Shown piece by piece: positions 20,565 through 30,580 of a stretch of DNA of 64,000 bases; within the stretch, counting starts at the first letter, position 1, and every line of letters begins with the position of its first letter. The notes under the pieces are model-generated. The model worked only from the letters and a program-made list of their open reading frames with translations, made no database searches and was not told where the DNA came from. The translations under genes were made by a program, and so were the position numbers. The stretch comes from Hoeflea sp. GTDB lineage: Bacteria > Pseudomonadota > Alphaproteobacteria > Rhizobiales > Rhizobiaceae. The DNA lies in contig NZ_JACIYP010000009.1 of NCBI RefSeq assembly GCF_014359905.1, forward strand, positions 24,882-88,881. Direction: 5' to 3'.

Positions 20565-20984
20565 CTAAGCGAGAAAATCTTCGACGAACGGGTTGCAGAC
20601 CCGGACGGGTCCATAGGCCTGCCCGTGATTGAGGTCTTCGGTGTAGACGATCTCCATTTCGGCGCGCTGGGCGGCGACCAGAATGAGACCATCCCAGTGG
20701 GATATGTTGTGCCGGCTCGACATCTCGATTGCGTGGATGACATCTGCCGGGGAAACCGTGACCACATTGTCCTTCTGCAGGGTCTGGATCCATTCCATGG
20801 CGGCTTGCGCGCCATAAGCCAGCTTCCTGCGCAGCACCTGGTAGAGTTCCATCATCACCTGGGTGGATGTCGTGATCTCGCGCGTCTGCATCAGCTGGCG
20901 CGCCAGGTCACGTTTCGTCACGTCCGGTGCGGCCGTGTCGGCAGCGTAAGCGACGATGTTGGTGTCAAAGAAGGCGGCGTTCAC
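20565..20984 (-). CDS. PIN-domain toxin (VapC-like ribonuclease)
   Basis: 139 residues. The PIN-domain acidic residues are all present: Asp8 in [10 protein letters not shown], Glu near 47 in MMELYQVLRR, Asp near 98 in HWDGLILVAA and Asp near 115 in VYTEDLNHG. PIN toxins are Mg-dependent RNases that cleave tRNA or rRNA. The frame overlaps the end of the upstream antitoxin gene by 20 bp, the usual coupling for such pairs. The pair sits between sucC and sucD, an unusual site. Intact motifs suggest an active toxin. Confidence 0.85.
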   Translation of the reverse strand: MNAAFFDTNIVAYAADTAAPDVTKRDLARQLMQTREITTSTQVMMELYQVLRRKLAYGAQAAMEWIQTLQKDNVVTVSPADVIHAIEMSSRHNISHWDGLILVAAQRAEMEIVYTEDLNHGQAYGPVRVCNPFVEDFLA

Positions 20985-21249
20985 GCATCACCTCCCCATA
21001 GAATTCCTCGCGGTCGAACAGGCGGCCTTCACCGGCTGACCTGGGCTCGCGGCTGTCCACATCCTTGTCGACAGCCTCGAACAGACGACCCCAGACCTCG
21101 GCCCGACCTGCCTGGGTCGATTCGCGATCGACCTCGTGCTGAAGGAAGCCGCGCACCATCTCGTTGACGCTGGTGCGCCGCATCGCGGCAAGCACCCGGG
21201 CCTTGTCGAGCAGGTCGTCGTCGATGGCGAGCGTGATGTTCTTGGTCAT
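20965..21249 (-). CDS. Ribbon-helix-helix antitoxin paired with the PIN toxin
   Basis: 94 residues. The N-terminal 45 residues ([20 protein letters not shown], then [13 protein letters not shown]) have the strand-helix-helix pattern of CopG/RHH DNA-binding antitoxins, close to the DUF6364 type. The C-terminal half is charged and should wrap the toxin. The start ATG at 21249 is followed within the same transcript by the toxin. Upstream at 21264-21278 is a TATGTG-N3-CACATA palindrome that fits autoregulation. Confidence 0.8.
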   Translation of the reverse strand: MTKNITLAIDDDLLDKARVLAAMRRTSVNEMVRGFLQHEVDRESTQAGRAEVWGRLFEAVDKDVDSREPRSAGEGRLFDREEFYGEVMRERRLL

Positions 21250-21262
21250 GGCCCTACACGGG

Positions 21263-21301
21263 TTATGTGCTACACATATTATGTGGAAGCGCCGCAGTCA
21301 A
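21263..21301 (-). promoter_or_regulatory. Likely toxin-antitoxin promoter and operator
   Basis: On the minus strand TTGACT (21301-21296) could be a -35 element. It is followed by an A/T-rich block containing CATAAT and the palindrome TATGTG-TAG-CACATA (21278-21264). The half-site TTATGTG (+ strand) occurs twice, at 21263-21269 and 21279-21285. The spacing of the best -10 is imperfect, so the exact start is uncertain. Confidence 0.45.
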
Positions 21302-21352
21302 GGTTGGGCGCTTCCAATCGCATTCCGTGTTTTGGGACGTCCTGGACGCAGG

Positions 21353-22546
<1,194 letters not shown>

Positions 22547-22636
22547 GGGAACTCCTGGATTGGTTGAACGGTCGAGAGCATCTTGACGTTTCGTTAAGCC
22601 TGATAACGCTCTAACCCGATGTTCTTACGCAAGTCT

Positions 22637-22665
22637 GAACGGAAGGCCGGTTTGGCCCTCCGTTC
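22637..22665 (-). other. Intercistronic hairpin between mdh and sucC
   Basis: Arms GAACGGAGGGCC / GGCCTTCCGTTC (minus strand, one mismatch) with a 5-nt loop. There is no T run after it on the minus strand, so it is more likely an mRNA-stabilising or attenuating structure inside the mdh-sucC transcript than a terminator. Confidence 0.6.
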
Positions 22666-22680
22666 GATAAGCTTGGCCGC

Positions 22681-23661
<981 letters not shown>

Positions 23662-23800
23662 TCAGTGTGCTGAGGAACCCAAGCTCGCGGCCTGGCCCCG
23701 ATTTCGCGTTTTCGCATAGACGTTATCACGGAAACAGGCAACTCAAACTTTCGATACGAGCTTTTTCAAACGGTTAGCTTTTGAAATTCTTACGTAAACG

Positions 23801-24994
23801 TCAATATTCCTGACGTGAATCCGCCATGGTCGACCCCTGGCCGGCGCGGCTTGCCTCCAGATAGGCGGTGCTTTGCATCTCGTTGAGCCGGGAGGCAGTG
23901 CGGGCGAATTCGAAACTCTCGGTCCCGCTCGACCCCTGATACAGCGCGTCCGGCTCCGCCGCCGCCGAGATGAACAGCCGCGTCTTGCGATCATAAAGTG
24001 TGTCGATAAGGATGATGAAGCGCTTGGCGGCATTGCGGCCGGCCTGGTCCATCACCGGCGCCCGGTCGACAAACACCGTGTGATAGCGCGCGGCGATCGC
24101 CGCATAATCGGCAGCCCCCAGCGGTGCCTCGCACAAATCGGCAAAGGTAAACCGCGCGGCGCCTGCCCCCGCCATCGGCACAGCCACATCGCGGCCCCGG
24201 ACGCGGATCTGCTCCGGCGCTGTCAGCTTGCCCGCGGTGATCCGTTTCCAGGCCCGGTCCATGGCGTCATCGCCATCGGCCTCGTCTTCTCCCGCGCCCA
24301 AGAGATGATAGACCGGCAGCCGCGCCGTGGTCTCCATCCGGTAATCGGTGCGCGCGTCGAGGCTCAGGATGTCGACATGATCCTTAAGCAGCGTGATGAA
24401 GGGCAGGAACAATTGCCGGTTCAGCCCGTCGCGGTAGAGATCGGAAGGCTCGACATTGGAGGTCGCCACCAGCACGCAGCCGCGCTTGAACAATTGCTCG
24501 AACAGCCGCGACAACAGCATCGCGTCGGCAATGTCGGTGACCGAGAACTCGTCAAAGCACAGAACCCAGGCTTCCTTGATCAGCTCTTCCGCCACCGGCG
24601 GCACCGGATCTGATTCCGTGGTTTCGCCGTTCTTGAGCTTCTGGCGATGGGCGTGGATGCGGGCATGGGCGTCGGCCATGAAATCGTGAAAATGCGCCCG
24701 CCGCTTGCGCCGCGCCGGCACCATTTCATAGAACATGTCCATCAGCACGGTCTTGCCGCGCCCGACATCGCCGTAAACATAGAGCCCGCGCGGCGGCTTG
24801 CCGGATTTCTCCTTGCGCGCGAACAGCCATCCGAGCGCGCTCGACTTGGTGGCGAGCCGCTTGCTCGACACCTCGTCGAGCAGGATATCCAGACGCCGGG
24901 CCAGGCGCGCCTGCGCCGGGTCATCGGTGAATTCGCCGCTGGCGACGCGCGCCACATAGGCGCTCTCAACGGTGTCGAGTTTTTTCCAGCTCAT
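23801..24994 (-). CDS. zapE: ZapE/AFG1-like ATPase
   Basis: 397 residues. P-loop ATPase of the AFG1/ZapE family: Walker A VYGDVGRGKTVLMD near residue 77, FHDFMADAHARIHAHR, Walker B VLCFDEFSVTD near 145, and the family text TSNVEPSDLYRDGLNR. In E. coli ZapE binds FtsZ at the constricting ring; mitochondrial AFG1 acts in respiratory complex turnover. Its position directly upstream of mdh is common in Hyphomicrobiales. It lies 157 bp before mdh and is probably a separate transcript. Confidence 0.9.
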   Translation of the reverse strand: MSWKKLDTVESAYVARVASGEFTDDPAQARLARRLDILLDEVSSKRLATKSSALGWLFARKEKSGKPPRGLYVYGDVGRGKTVLMDMFYEMVPARRKRRAHFHDFMADAHARIHAHRQKLKNGETTESDPVPPVAEELIKEAWVLCFDEFSVTDIADAMLLSRLFEQLFKRGCVLVATSNVEPSDLYRDGLNRQLFLPFITLLKDHVDILSLDARTDYRMETTARLPVYHLLGAGEDEADGDDAMDRAWKRITAGKLTAPEQIRVRGRDVAVPMAGAGAARFTFADLCEAPLGAADYAAIAARYHTVFVDRAPVMDQAGRNAAKRFIILIDTLYDRKTRLFISAAAEPDALYQGSSGTESFEFARTASRLNEMQSTAYLEASRAGQGSTMADSRQEY

Positions 24995-25024
24995 GCGTGG
25001 AGCCTATCGCACCGTGCTCCGATC

Positions 25025-25546
25025 CTAGCGCGACAGCGAGATCTGCTCGCCCGTGGAGGTCGAGCCATCATAGCGTTCGTTTGCAGACTGGTAGAGCCGC
25101 GCAACCTGGTTGCCGCTCGAATCCGACAGGATCACCTGCTTGCCCTGCACGTCCCAGGCCGAGATCGCCGCGGCATTGCCGACGCAGCCGCGCGAGGCGG
25201 CGCGATAGCCGCCGGTCCACTTGGTCAGCGACAGGAACACGTCGCAGGTCGAGCCGCTGGAGCTCGCCGACCAGCGGCCGATCAGTGCTTCCCGGGTCAG
25301 TTCGGGCGCGTTTGCATCGGCCACCTGCGGCGCGGCCGACGGGGCCGGACCGGTGGGGGCTGCGGGAAACTCGCCGGGCTGCGGCGTCATCGGCGGCGCA
25401 AGCTGGCCGGATTGAACGCCGCCAACCGGGGCAGGCATCAGGGGGGCGGGCTGCTGCTGGGTGTTCATGCCATTATAGGACGTGCGCTGACATCCGCCCA
25501 GGACTGCGGCGACCGCCACGGCGACCAGCAAGGTGTGCATCTTCAT
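25025..25546 (-). CDS. Omp19-like outer-membrane lipoprotein (AprI/Inh protease-inhibitor fold)
   Basis: 173 residues. A lipoprotein signal (MKMHTLLVAVAVAAVLGGC) ends in the lipobox LGGC with the lipidated Cys at residue 19. A Pro/Gln-rich linker leads to a C-terminal beta-barrel domain (LTREALIGRWSASSSGSTCD..WTGGYRAASRGCVG..WDVQGKQVIL) that resembles the Inh/AprI inhibitor domain of Brucella Omp19, with its two cysteines. Omp19 inhibits host proteases; here a role in protecting the envelope from proteases is inference. The start is set at the ATG at 25546 because it gives a clean signal peptide. It lies 30 bp after zapE's start on the same strand, upstream of it. Confidence 0.75.
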   Translation of the reverse strand: MKMHTLLVAVAVAAVLGGCQRTSYNGMNTQQQPAPLMPAPVGGVQSGQLAPPMTPQPGEFPAAPTGPAPSAAPQVADANAPELTREALIGRWSASSSGSTCDVFLSLTKWTGGYRAASRGCVGNAAAISAWDVQGKQVILSDSSGNQVARLYQSANERYDGSTSTGEQISLSR

Positions 25547-25851
25547 AGACAAGCTCCGGTTACGCGAAACATCCGCTTCGCTGTTCGCCCCACTAATCCG
25601 CATAAAATGACCATAGGATGGAAATTGCAAGGAAAACCGGCCTGTGAAGCATATTAGCGGGACGATAATCCCACGTTATCCCCGCCATACACCAGTCCTC
25701 GCGTCCTTGTCACCCGCGGATTTGCCTGCCCGGCGCCGGACACGCTCTTCCCTGGGGACCGAAGGGATACGTGCAATCCCTGCAGTCCCGGCGGAAGGAT
25801 CGGGAATGTGACAGGCAGTCGGACGCTATCGCTGGCGGCGGGAAGGGCGGG
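25547..25851. other. Intergenic region between omp19-like gene and msrA
   Basis: About 305 bp. It should contain the omp19-like promoter on the minus strand (A/T-rich around 25590-25670) and the msrA 3' end. Short imperfect inverted repeats such as GGGACGATAATCCC occur, but no gene, RNA motif or clear terminator was recognised. Confidence 0.4.
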
Positions 25852-26454
25852 CTATTTCTCGATGCCGTCAAAGGCCTCGTCGCCCCACAGCGCCTTGACC
25901 GCGTTGTCGCGTCCACAGGCGCGGCGATAGTAAGTGTAGCGCACCGGGCTCTTCTTGTAGAAATCCTGATGATAATCTTCCACGGGCCAGAATGTGGCGG
26001 CTGATTCGATTTCGGTGACCACGGTCTTGCCCAGCACGGTCTGCGCCTCTGTCCTGGCCGCCTCGGCCGCTGCCGCCTGCTCGTCATCGAGCGCATAGAC
26101 GGCGGTGGTGTAGCTGTGGCCGCGGTCGCAGAACTGGCCGCCGTCATCGGTCGGATCGACGGTGCGGAAAAATGTCCTGAGCAGGTCCGCGTAGCTCACC
26201 ACCGCCGGATCGTAGGTGATCCGGACCGCTTCCCGGTCGCCATTGGCGGTGTGGCTCTCATAGGTCGGATTGTCCGCCTTGCCGCCGATATAGCCCGAGA
26301 TCGTGGCGCTGACGCCCTCGACCTTGTCGAAATCCGATTCCACGCACCAGAAACAGCCGCCGGCGAAGATGGCCTCGCCGGTTTCCTGCGACTTTGCAGG
26401 AGCAGACGTCAAGGCAAGGATCATCACGGCGGACGAAAGCAACAATCTGAGCAT
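25852..26454 (-). CDS. msrA: Peptide methionine (S)-S-oxide reductase MsrA, exported
   Basis: 200 residues. The catalytic motif GGCFWCVESDF lies near residue 32 with the nucleophile Cys; other MsrA text is GYIGGKADNPTYESHTANGD and AATFWPVEDYHQDFY, with a resolving Cys in YYRRACGRDN. A signal peptide (LRLLLSSAVMILALTSAPAKS) precedes it, so the enzyme should repair oxidised methionines in the periplasm. The start is the ATG at 26454: the AAGGAG ribosome site right before it would lie inside the coding sequence if the earlier GTG were used. Confidence 0.92.
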   Translation of the reverse strand: MLRLLLSSAVMILALTSAPAKSQETGEAIFAGGCFWCVESDFDKVEGVSATISGYIGGKADNPTYESHTANGDREAVRITYDPAVVSYADLLRTFFRTVDPTDDGGQFCDRGHSYTTAVYALDDEQAAAAEAARTEAQTVLGKTVVTEIESAATFWPVEDYHQDFYKKSPVRYTYYRRACGRDNAVKALWGDEAFDGIEK

Positions 26455-26538
26455 GGTGTTCTCCTTTGTCACCGGAAAACTAGCTCAGAACCGGCATTTC
26501 TCAACACACGCTTCTGCACAAAGCCGTGAGCCGTCCGG

Positions 26539-26880
26539 TCAGGCCGTCGCGTCAAACGCATCCAGCGCCTCGGCGCCGTAGATCATCGACGGGCCGCCGC
26601 CCATATAGACCGCCACGCCGATGGTCTCGACAATCTCTTCGCGGGTGGCGCCATATTTGCGCGCTGCCTTGGCATGAAAGGCAAGGCAGCCGTCGCAGCG
26701 CGCGGTGATGCCGATGGCGAGCGCGATCAGTTCCTTGGTCTTGGAATCAAGAGCCCCCGGCGCGATCGCCGCCTGCGCCAGTTGCGCAAACCCCTTGGAC
26801 TGCTGGGGCATTGCCTTGCGCAGTTCCGCCATGCGCGCGTTGGTCTGATCGATGAAGCTGTTCCAGTTGGTCTCGGCCAT
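26539..26880 (-). CDS. Carboxymuconolactone decarboxylase / AhpD-like family protein
   Basis: 113 residues. All-helical AhpD-like fold with the redox motif CDGCLAFHAKAA (CxxC plus His) near residue 71, and the downstream GATREEIVETIGVAVYMGGGP typical of this family. Proteins with the CxxCxxxH motif act in peroxide defence or as disulfide reductases rather than true decarboxylases. It neighbours MsrA on the same strand, which fits a role in oxidative stress, but no partner AhpC gene is visible. Confidence 0.85.
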   Translation of the reverse strand: MAETNWNSFIDQTNARMAELRKAMPQQSKGFAQLAQAAIAPGALDSKTKELIALAIGITARCDGCLAFHAKAARKYGATREEIVETIGVAVYMGGGPSMIYGAEALDAFDATA

Positions 26881-26953
26881 GCGTCTTTCCCTTTTCGGCT
26901 GAACTCTTACCCTCCGTGTAGCAGCATGGCCGGAGGTTGGATTTGATTGCGGT

Positions 26954-27007
26954 CAAGCCGCGGACACGCAAAATCCCTGGGTCCGGACAAGACCCGGCCG
27001 CGGCTTG
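26954..27007. repeat. Nested inverted repeat (cruciform-like)
   Basis: Outer arms CAAGCCGCGG / CCGCGGCTTG (10 bp, perfect) enclose an inner hairpin with GGGTC / GACCC. It lies between the AhpD-like gene and the MFS gene. A further palindrome TGCATGC-G-GCATGCA is at 27026-27040, at the MFS gene's 3' end. No T run is adjacent, so a terminator role is unclear. Confidence 0.6.
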
Positions 27008-27040
27008 AGGCAGGCGTTTCCCGTTTGCATGCGGCATGCA

Positions 27041-28372
27041 CTACCCATGCGTCGGCCAGGCCCGGTGCTCGTCGTCGATGACGAACACATGGCGATGCCG
27101 CGGGCCGGGGTGATCGCGCAGGTGCGGATGATCCGCCGGAAGGTCGGCGTGCGCGTGCTCGATAACCTTCCGATCATTGGCGGGCCAGACCGCGACGGCG
27201 ACCAGCACCCCGGCAAGCGCGATCGCGCCAAGGATCGCCATCGCCACGGGCAGTCCGAGCGCGCTGCCGGCCCAGCCGGCAATCGGATAGGTCATCAGCC
27301 AGCACAGATGCGACAGGGTGAACTGCGCCGCAAACAACGCCGGCCTGTCGTCAGCTTGGGCTGAATTGCGCAACAGCCGCCCTGATGGCGTCAGGATTGC
27401 CGCATAAAACAGCCCGCTCAGCCCCCAGACAGCGAGGAACGCACCCCATGCCGGCAGACCAGGATTGAGCTGATAGACAGCATGAGCCAGGGTCAGCGCG
27501 GCCAGCAGAAACCCGGCCGTCACCATCACCTTGCGATCGGCGAGCTTTTCCAGAAGCTGAGGCAAGATCAGGGCTGCCAGCATCGAACCGCCGCCAAAGG
27601 CGGCAAGGGCTGCGGCCACGGCGCCCTCCCCCAGGCCATAGCCGCCGCGGACGATGACAACGGTGTTGACCAGCACGAAAGCCCCGCTGGCGGCGGCGGT
27701 GAGGTTGAGCGCCAGCAATCCGCGCAGGCGCGGCGTCGCCACATAGATGCGAATGCCCCTGGTCAGGCGGTCGAGAAATGGCCGGGCCTTGGCCTGCGAT
27801 CCGCTCGCGGGAATGGATGCGGCCAGAACCAGCAGCGCCGATCCAACAAACCCCACCACCGTGCCGCCGAACAGCCAGTGGTAGCTGATGAACAACAGAA
27901 GCAGCCCCGCCAGCGCCGGGCTCAGCAAGTTTTCCAGATCATAGGCCAGCCGCGACAGCGACAGCGCCTTTGTGTAATCGCGCTCATCGGGCAGAATGTC
28001 GGGAATGATTGCCTGAAACGCGGGTGTGAATGTCGCCGAGGCCGCCTGAAGCAGGAAAATCAGGCCATAAATCTGCCAGACCGCATCAATGAACGGCAAC
28101 ATCAGCGCCACGAGGGCGCGGACACAATCGGCGCCGATCAGCACGGATTTGCGCGGCCAGCGCCCGGCCAGCGCATTGGCCAGGGGCGCCAGCCCGACAT
28201 AGGCGATCATCTTGATGGCGAACACGGTTCCAAGCACCGCGCCTGCCTGCTCGCCGGCCAGGTCATAGGCAAGCAAGCCCAGACCCACCGTCAACAAACC
28301 GGTTCCGATCAGGGCGATCACCTGGGCGGCAAAGAGACGGGCATAGGCGGGATGTCTGAGAACCTCGATCAT
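27041..28372 (-). CDS. MFS transporter
   Basis: 443 residues with about 12 hydrophobic segments. It starts MIEVLRHPAYARLFAAQVIA and has the MFS loop motif around ANALAGRWPRKSVLIGADCV between helices 2 and 3. The layout is close to drug-efflux or multidrug MFS_1/MFS_3 permeases. The C terminus is a cytoplasmic tail rich in His and Asp (HAHADLPADHPHLRDHPG), which might bind metal. The start ATG at 28372 is preferred over the annotated-length frame, whose first 64 residues lack any membrane pattern. It is divergent from the PLP enzyme gene. Substrate unknown. Confidence 0.85.
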   Translation of the reverse strand: MIEVLRHPAYARLFAAQVIALIGTGLLTVGLGLLAYDLAGEQAGAVLGTVFAIKMIAYVGLAPLANALAGRWPRKSVLIGADCVRALVALMLPFIDAVWQIYGLIFLLQAASATFTPAFQAIIPDILPDERDYTKALSLSRLAYDLENLLSPALAGLLLLFISYHWLFGGTVVGFVGSALLVLAASIPASGSQAKARPFLDRLTRGIRIYVATPRLRGLLALNLTAAASGAFVLVNTVVIVRGGYGLGEGAVAAALAAFGGGSMLAALILPQLLEKLADRKVMVTAGFLLAALTLAHAVYQLNPGLPAWGAFLAVWGLSGLFYAAILTPSGRLLRNSAQADDRPALFAAQFTLSHLCWLMTYPIAGWAGSALGLPVAMAILGAIALAGVLVAVAVWPANDRKVIEHAHADLPADHPHLRDHPGPRHRHVFVIDDEHRAWPTHG

Positions 28373-28557
28373 GCCCGAGCCTAGCCGATCATTGTTGGAT
28401 GGAACAGTTGGAAGGAGCCGAATTTCCGTCTCAACCGGCCAGGCTGTTGCCATGATGAAGCGAGATTGAAATTTGCCGCAGGACTGCATAGACAGATCGA
28501 CCTTAGGAACGCGCGAACGCCATGCTGGCCGCACCGCCAGGGAAAGATTGAGTTGAC

Positions 28558-29703
28558 ATGACACTCCCCAACGATCTCAAGCCCTCCACCATCGCCGCCC
28601 AGGCTGGCGGCGTCATCGACTGGCCCTCGGGCGGCGTGGTGCCGCCGATGCAGCCCTCCACCACCTTCGTCCGCGACGCGGACTACGCGCTGGTCAATCC
28701 GGACAATATCTATTCGCGCGACAATTCCGACATCGTCCGCATCACCGAAACCGTGCTGGCGCGGCTCGAAGGCGCCGAGGAGGCGCTGCTGTTTCCCTCC
28801 GGCATGGCGGCGATCGCGGCGCTGGTGCGCACCCTGCCCAACGGCGCCACGATCGTGGTGCAATCGGGCATCTACTGGGGCACGACCAAATGGCTCAGGG
28901 ATTTCTGCGCCCGCCGCCAGATCAGCCTGCATGAGGTCGACGCCAGCGATGCGGACGCGCTTGAAGCGGCCTGCGCCGCGCACCGGCCTGAACTCGTGTT
29001 CATCGAGACGCCGTCCAACCCATGGCTCAAGACCGTCGACATTGCCCGTGCGGCCAAATGTGCGCATCAGGCCGGCGGCTTGCTGGCGGTTGATTCCACC
29101 GCCGCGACGCCTGTGCTGCAGCGGCCGTTGGAGCTGGGCTGCGACATCGTCATGCATTCGGCCACCAAGGGCATCAACGGCCATTCCGATGTGCTGGCGG
29201 GCGTACTCGCCACATCGGCCCCCGGCGCAAAGACCTGGACCGACATCAAGGCCGACCGCCACGACGCCGGCGCCGTGATCGGGCCGTTCGAAGCCTGGCT
29301 TTTGTTGCGCGGCATGCGCACCTTGCCGCTCCGGGTGGAGCGCATGAGCCGCTCGGCGCAACAGATCGCCGAGTATCTCAGTGCGCATCCGAAGGTGACG
29401 GACGTCTATTACCCTGGCCTTGAAAGCCATCCCGGCCACGCCGTCGCCGCCCGCCAGATGCAGGGCGGCTTTGGCTGCCTGTTGTCATTCCTGGTCGAGG
29501 GCGGCGCTGCCGAGGCGCTCGCCGTGGTGGGCCGGCTCAGGCTTTTCCACCGCGCGACATCGCTCGGCGGCGTCGAAAGCCTGGTCGAGCACCGCCACAC
29601 CATCGAGCCTCACACCGGCATTCCGCCAAGCCTGATCCGCGTCTCCGTCGGCATCGAGGACGCGGGCGACCTGATCGCCGATCTGGAGCAGGCGCTGGGG
29701 TGA
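28558..29703 (+). CDS. metB: Cys/Met-metabolism PLP-dependent enzyme (cystathionine gamma-synthase-like)
   Basis: 381 residues. Trans-sulfuration family: QPSTTFVRDADYAL, the substrate-binding Tyr/Arg stretch NIYSRDNSDIVRITE, FPSGMAAIAAL, AVDSTAATPVLQRPLELG, and the PLP lysine in HSATKGINGHSDVLAG. It could be cystathionine gamma-synthase, gamma-lyase or a related sulfhydrylase; the C-terminal SLGGVESLVEHR.TIEPH text does not decide it. The reaction therefore stays at family level and the symbol is tentative. It is preceded by 185 bp shared with the divergent MFS gene. No SAM-II riboswitch could be recognised there. Confidence 0.8.
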   Translation: MTLPNDLKPSTIAAQAGGVIDWPSGGVVPPMQPSTTFVRDADYALVNPDNIYSRDNSDIVRITETVLARLEGAEEALLFPSGMAAIAALVRTLPNGATIVVQSGIYWGTTKWLRDFCARRQISLHEVDASDADALEAACAAHRPELVFIETPSNPWLKTVDIARAAKCAHQAGGLLAVDSTAATPVLQRPLELGCDIVMHSATKGINGHSDVLAGVLATSAPGAKTWTDIKADRHDAGAVIGPFEAWLLLRGMRTLPLRVERMSRSAQQIAEYLSAHPKVTDVYYPGLESHPGHAVAARQMQGGFGCLLSFLVEGGAAEALAVVGRLRLFHRATSLGGVESLVEHRHTIEPHTGIPPSLIRVSVGIEDAGDLIADLEQALG

Positions 29704-29750
29704 AGCTGCTTGGGGAAAGAGGAGGGGCTGCGGCCGGTCGTGTCCGATCT

Positions 29751-30149
29751 CTACCGGACCAGCCGCGGCGCCTTGTCGAAATATTTCAGCACGATGTCGA
29801 GCTCGTGGCCGCGCTTGAGCACCAGGCCCGCCGCCGAGATGATGGCGAAGGCGCCCTGCTTGCGCGCCCGGGAGGGGTCTTTCTCGATGCGGTAGAGCGG
29901 CACTTCGCTGGTGCGGCGGAAGGCGGAGAACACCGCCCTGTCGCGCAAATGGTCGATGGCGTAATCGCGCCAGTGGCCTTCGGCAACCATGCGGGAGTAG
30001 ACCTGCAGAATGCGGTCCAGTTCACGGCGCTGGAAGGTCACCGGTTCGGGCGTGGTGCGGCGGCGCAGCTCGGCCAGATCAATCGCCTCTGACTGGGCGC
30101 CCGTAGCGGCCGCACCCCGGTTCGCGGCGTAATCCGCCCCCTCAGCCAT
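29751..30149 (-). CDS. DUF2794 protein
   Basis: 132 residues, soluble, with the conserved alphaproteobacterial DUF2794 text: VTFQRRELDRILQVYSRMVA, EGHWRDYAIDHLRDRAVFSA, FRRTSEVPLYRIEKDPSRAR. Function unknown. The first ~35 residues are variable. The ATG at 30149 is chosen; a TTG at 30164 is possible but neither has a strong ribosome site. It ends 48 bp from the convergent metB-like gene. Confidence 0.8.
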   Translation of the reverse strand: MAEGADYAANRGAAATGAQSEAIDLAELRRRTTPEPVTFQRRELDRILQVYSRMVAEGHWRDYAIDHLRDRAVFSAFRRTSEVPLYRIEKDPSRARKQGAFAIISAAGLVLKRGHELDIVLKYFDKAPRLVR

Positions 30150-30389
30150 TATGTGGACTGCCAATCAGTGTTCATCGCGCCAGTGTGCCTGACACAATCT
30201 CAAATTCAAGCGCGAATGACATTTTTGCATGACGCCCGCCTGCTATCCACACCGGCATGCGCGATCTCGCATTGCACCATCACGAAACGCTTCAAGCGGT
30301 AGCGCTTGTTGACCTGGCTTCGGCCAAAAACCGGTCCGCTGCATAATTGGGCCGCATTTCAGACAAATCCACGCCTGATTTCGATCCGA

Positions 30390-30540
30390 AAGTACCCTCG
30401 TTGCCTCAGACGGTTCGAACCGGGGACTTCGAAATTTAAGCCCCCCAGCCCCCTCGGGGTCCCCGGGACGGATCAGACAGAAGCAGTCCGCATCAGGCCG
30501 TTCCCGCGCCCTCATGTGTGAGGCAACCCCCAATCCCCTG
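30390..30540 (+). ncRNA. ssrS: Candidate 6S-like regulatory RNA
   Basis: No credible ORF spans 30165-30540, yet a perfect terminator on the + strand follows at 30541-30573. Within the region GTTGCCTCA (30400-30408) pairs exactly with TGAGGCAAC (30519-30527), closing a domain of about 128 nt. Inside, GGTTCGAACCGGGG and CGAAATTTAAG recall the 5' bubble strand of proteobacterial 6S RNA, GGGGACTT can pair with AAGCCCC, and CCCC-TC-GGGG forms a terminal hairpin. 6S RNA sequesters sigma70 RNA polymerase. The neighbours (DUF2794, DUF1223) are not the usual zapA context known to me, so another small RNA family is possible. Ends are estimates. Confidence 0.55.
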
Positions 30541-30573
30541 AACTGGACCGGCCTTGCGCCGGTCCAGTTTTTT
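30541..30573 (+). terminator. Strong rho-independent terminator after the RNA candidate
   Basis: Perfect 12-bp stem AACTGGACCGGC / GCCGGTCCAGTT, loop CTTGC, then TTTT. The T run is on the + strand only, so it ends a rightward transcript. Both neighbouring protein genes are on the minus strand. Confidence 0.85.
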
Positions 30574-30580
30574 GTATGGA

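Noticed and set aside
28373..28557. SAM-II riboswitch before the PLP trans-sulfuration gene
   Set aside because: A TTGAAATTTGCCGC string looked suggestive but the conserved GCTAAA-type pseudoknot strand is missing.
30405..30425. tRNA-like GGTTCGAACC T-arm
   Set aside because: No acceptor or anticodon stem can be built around it; it fits better as part of the 6S-like RNA.
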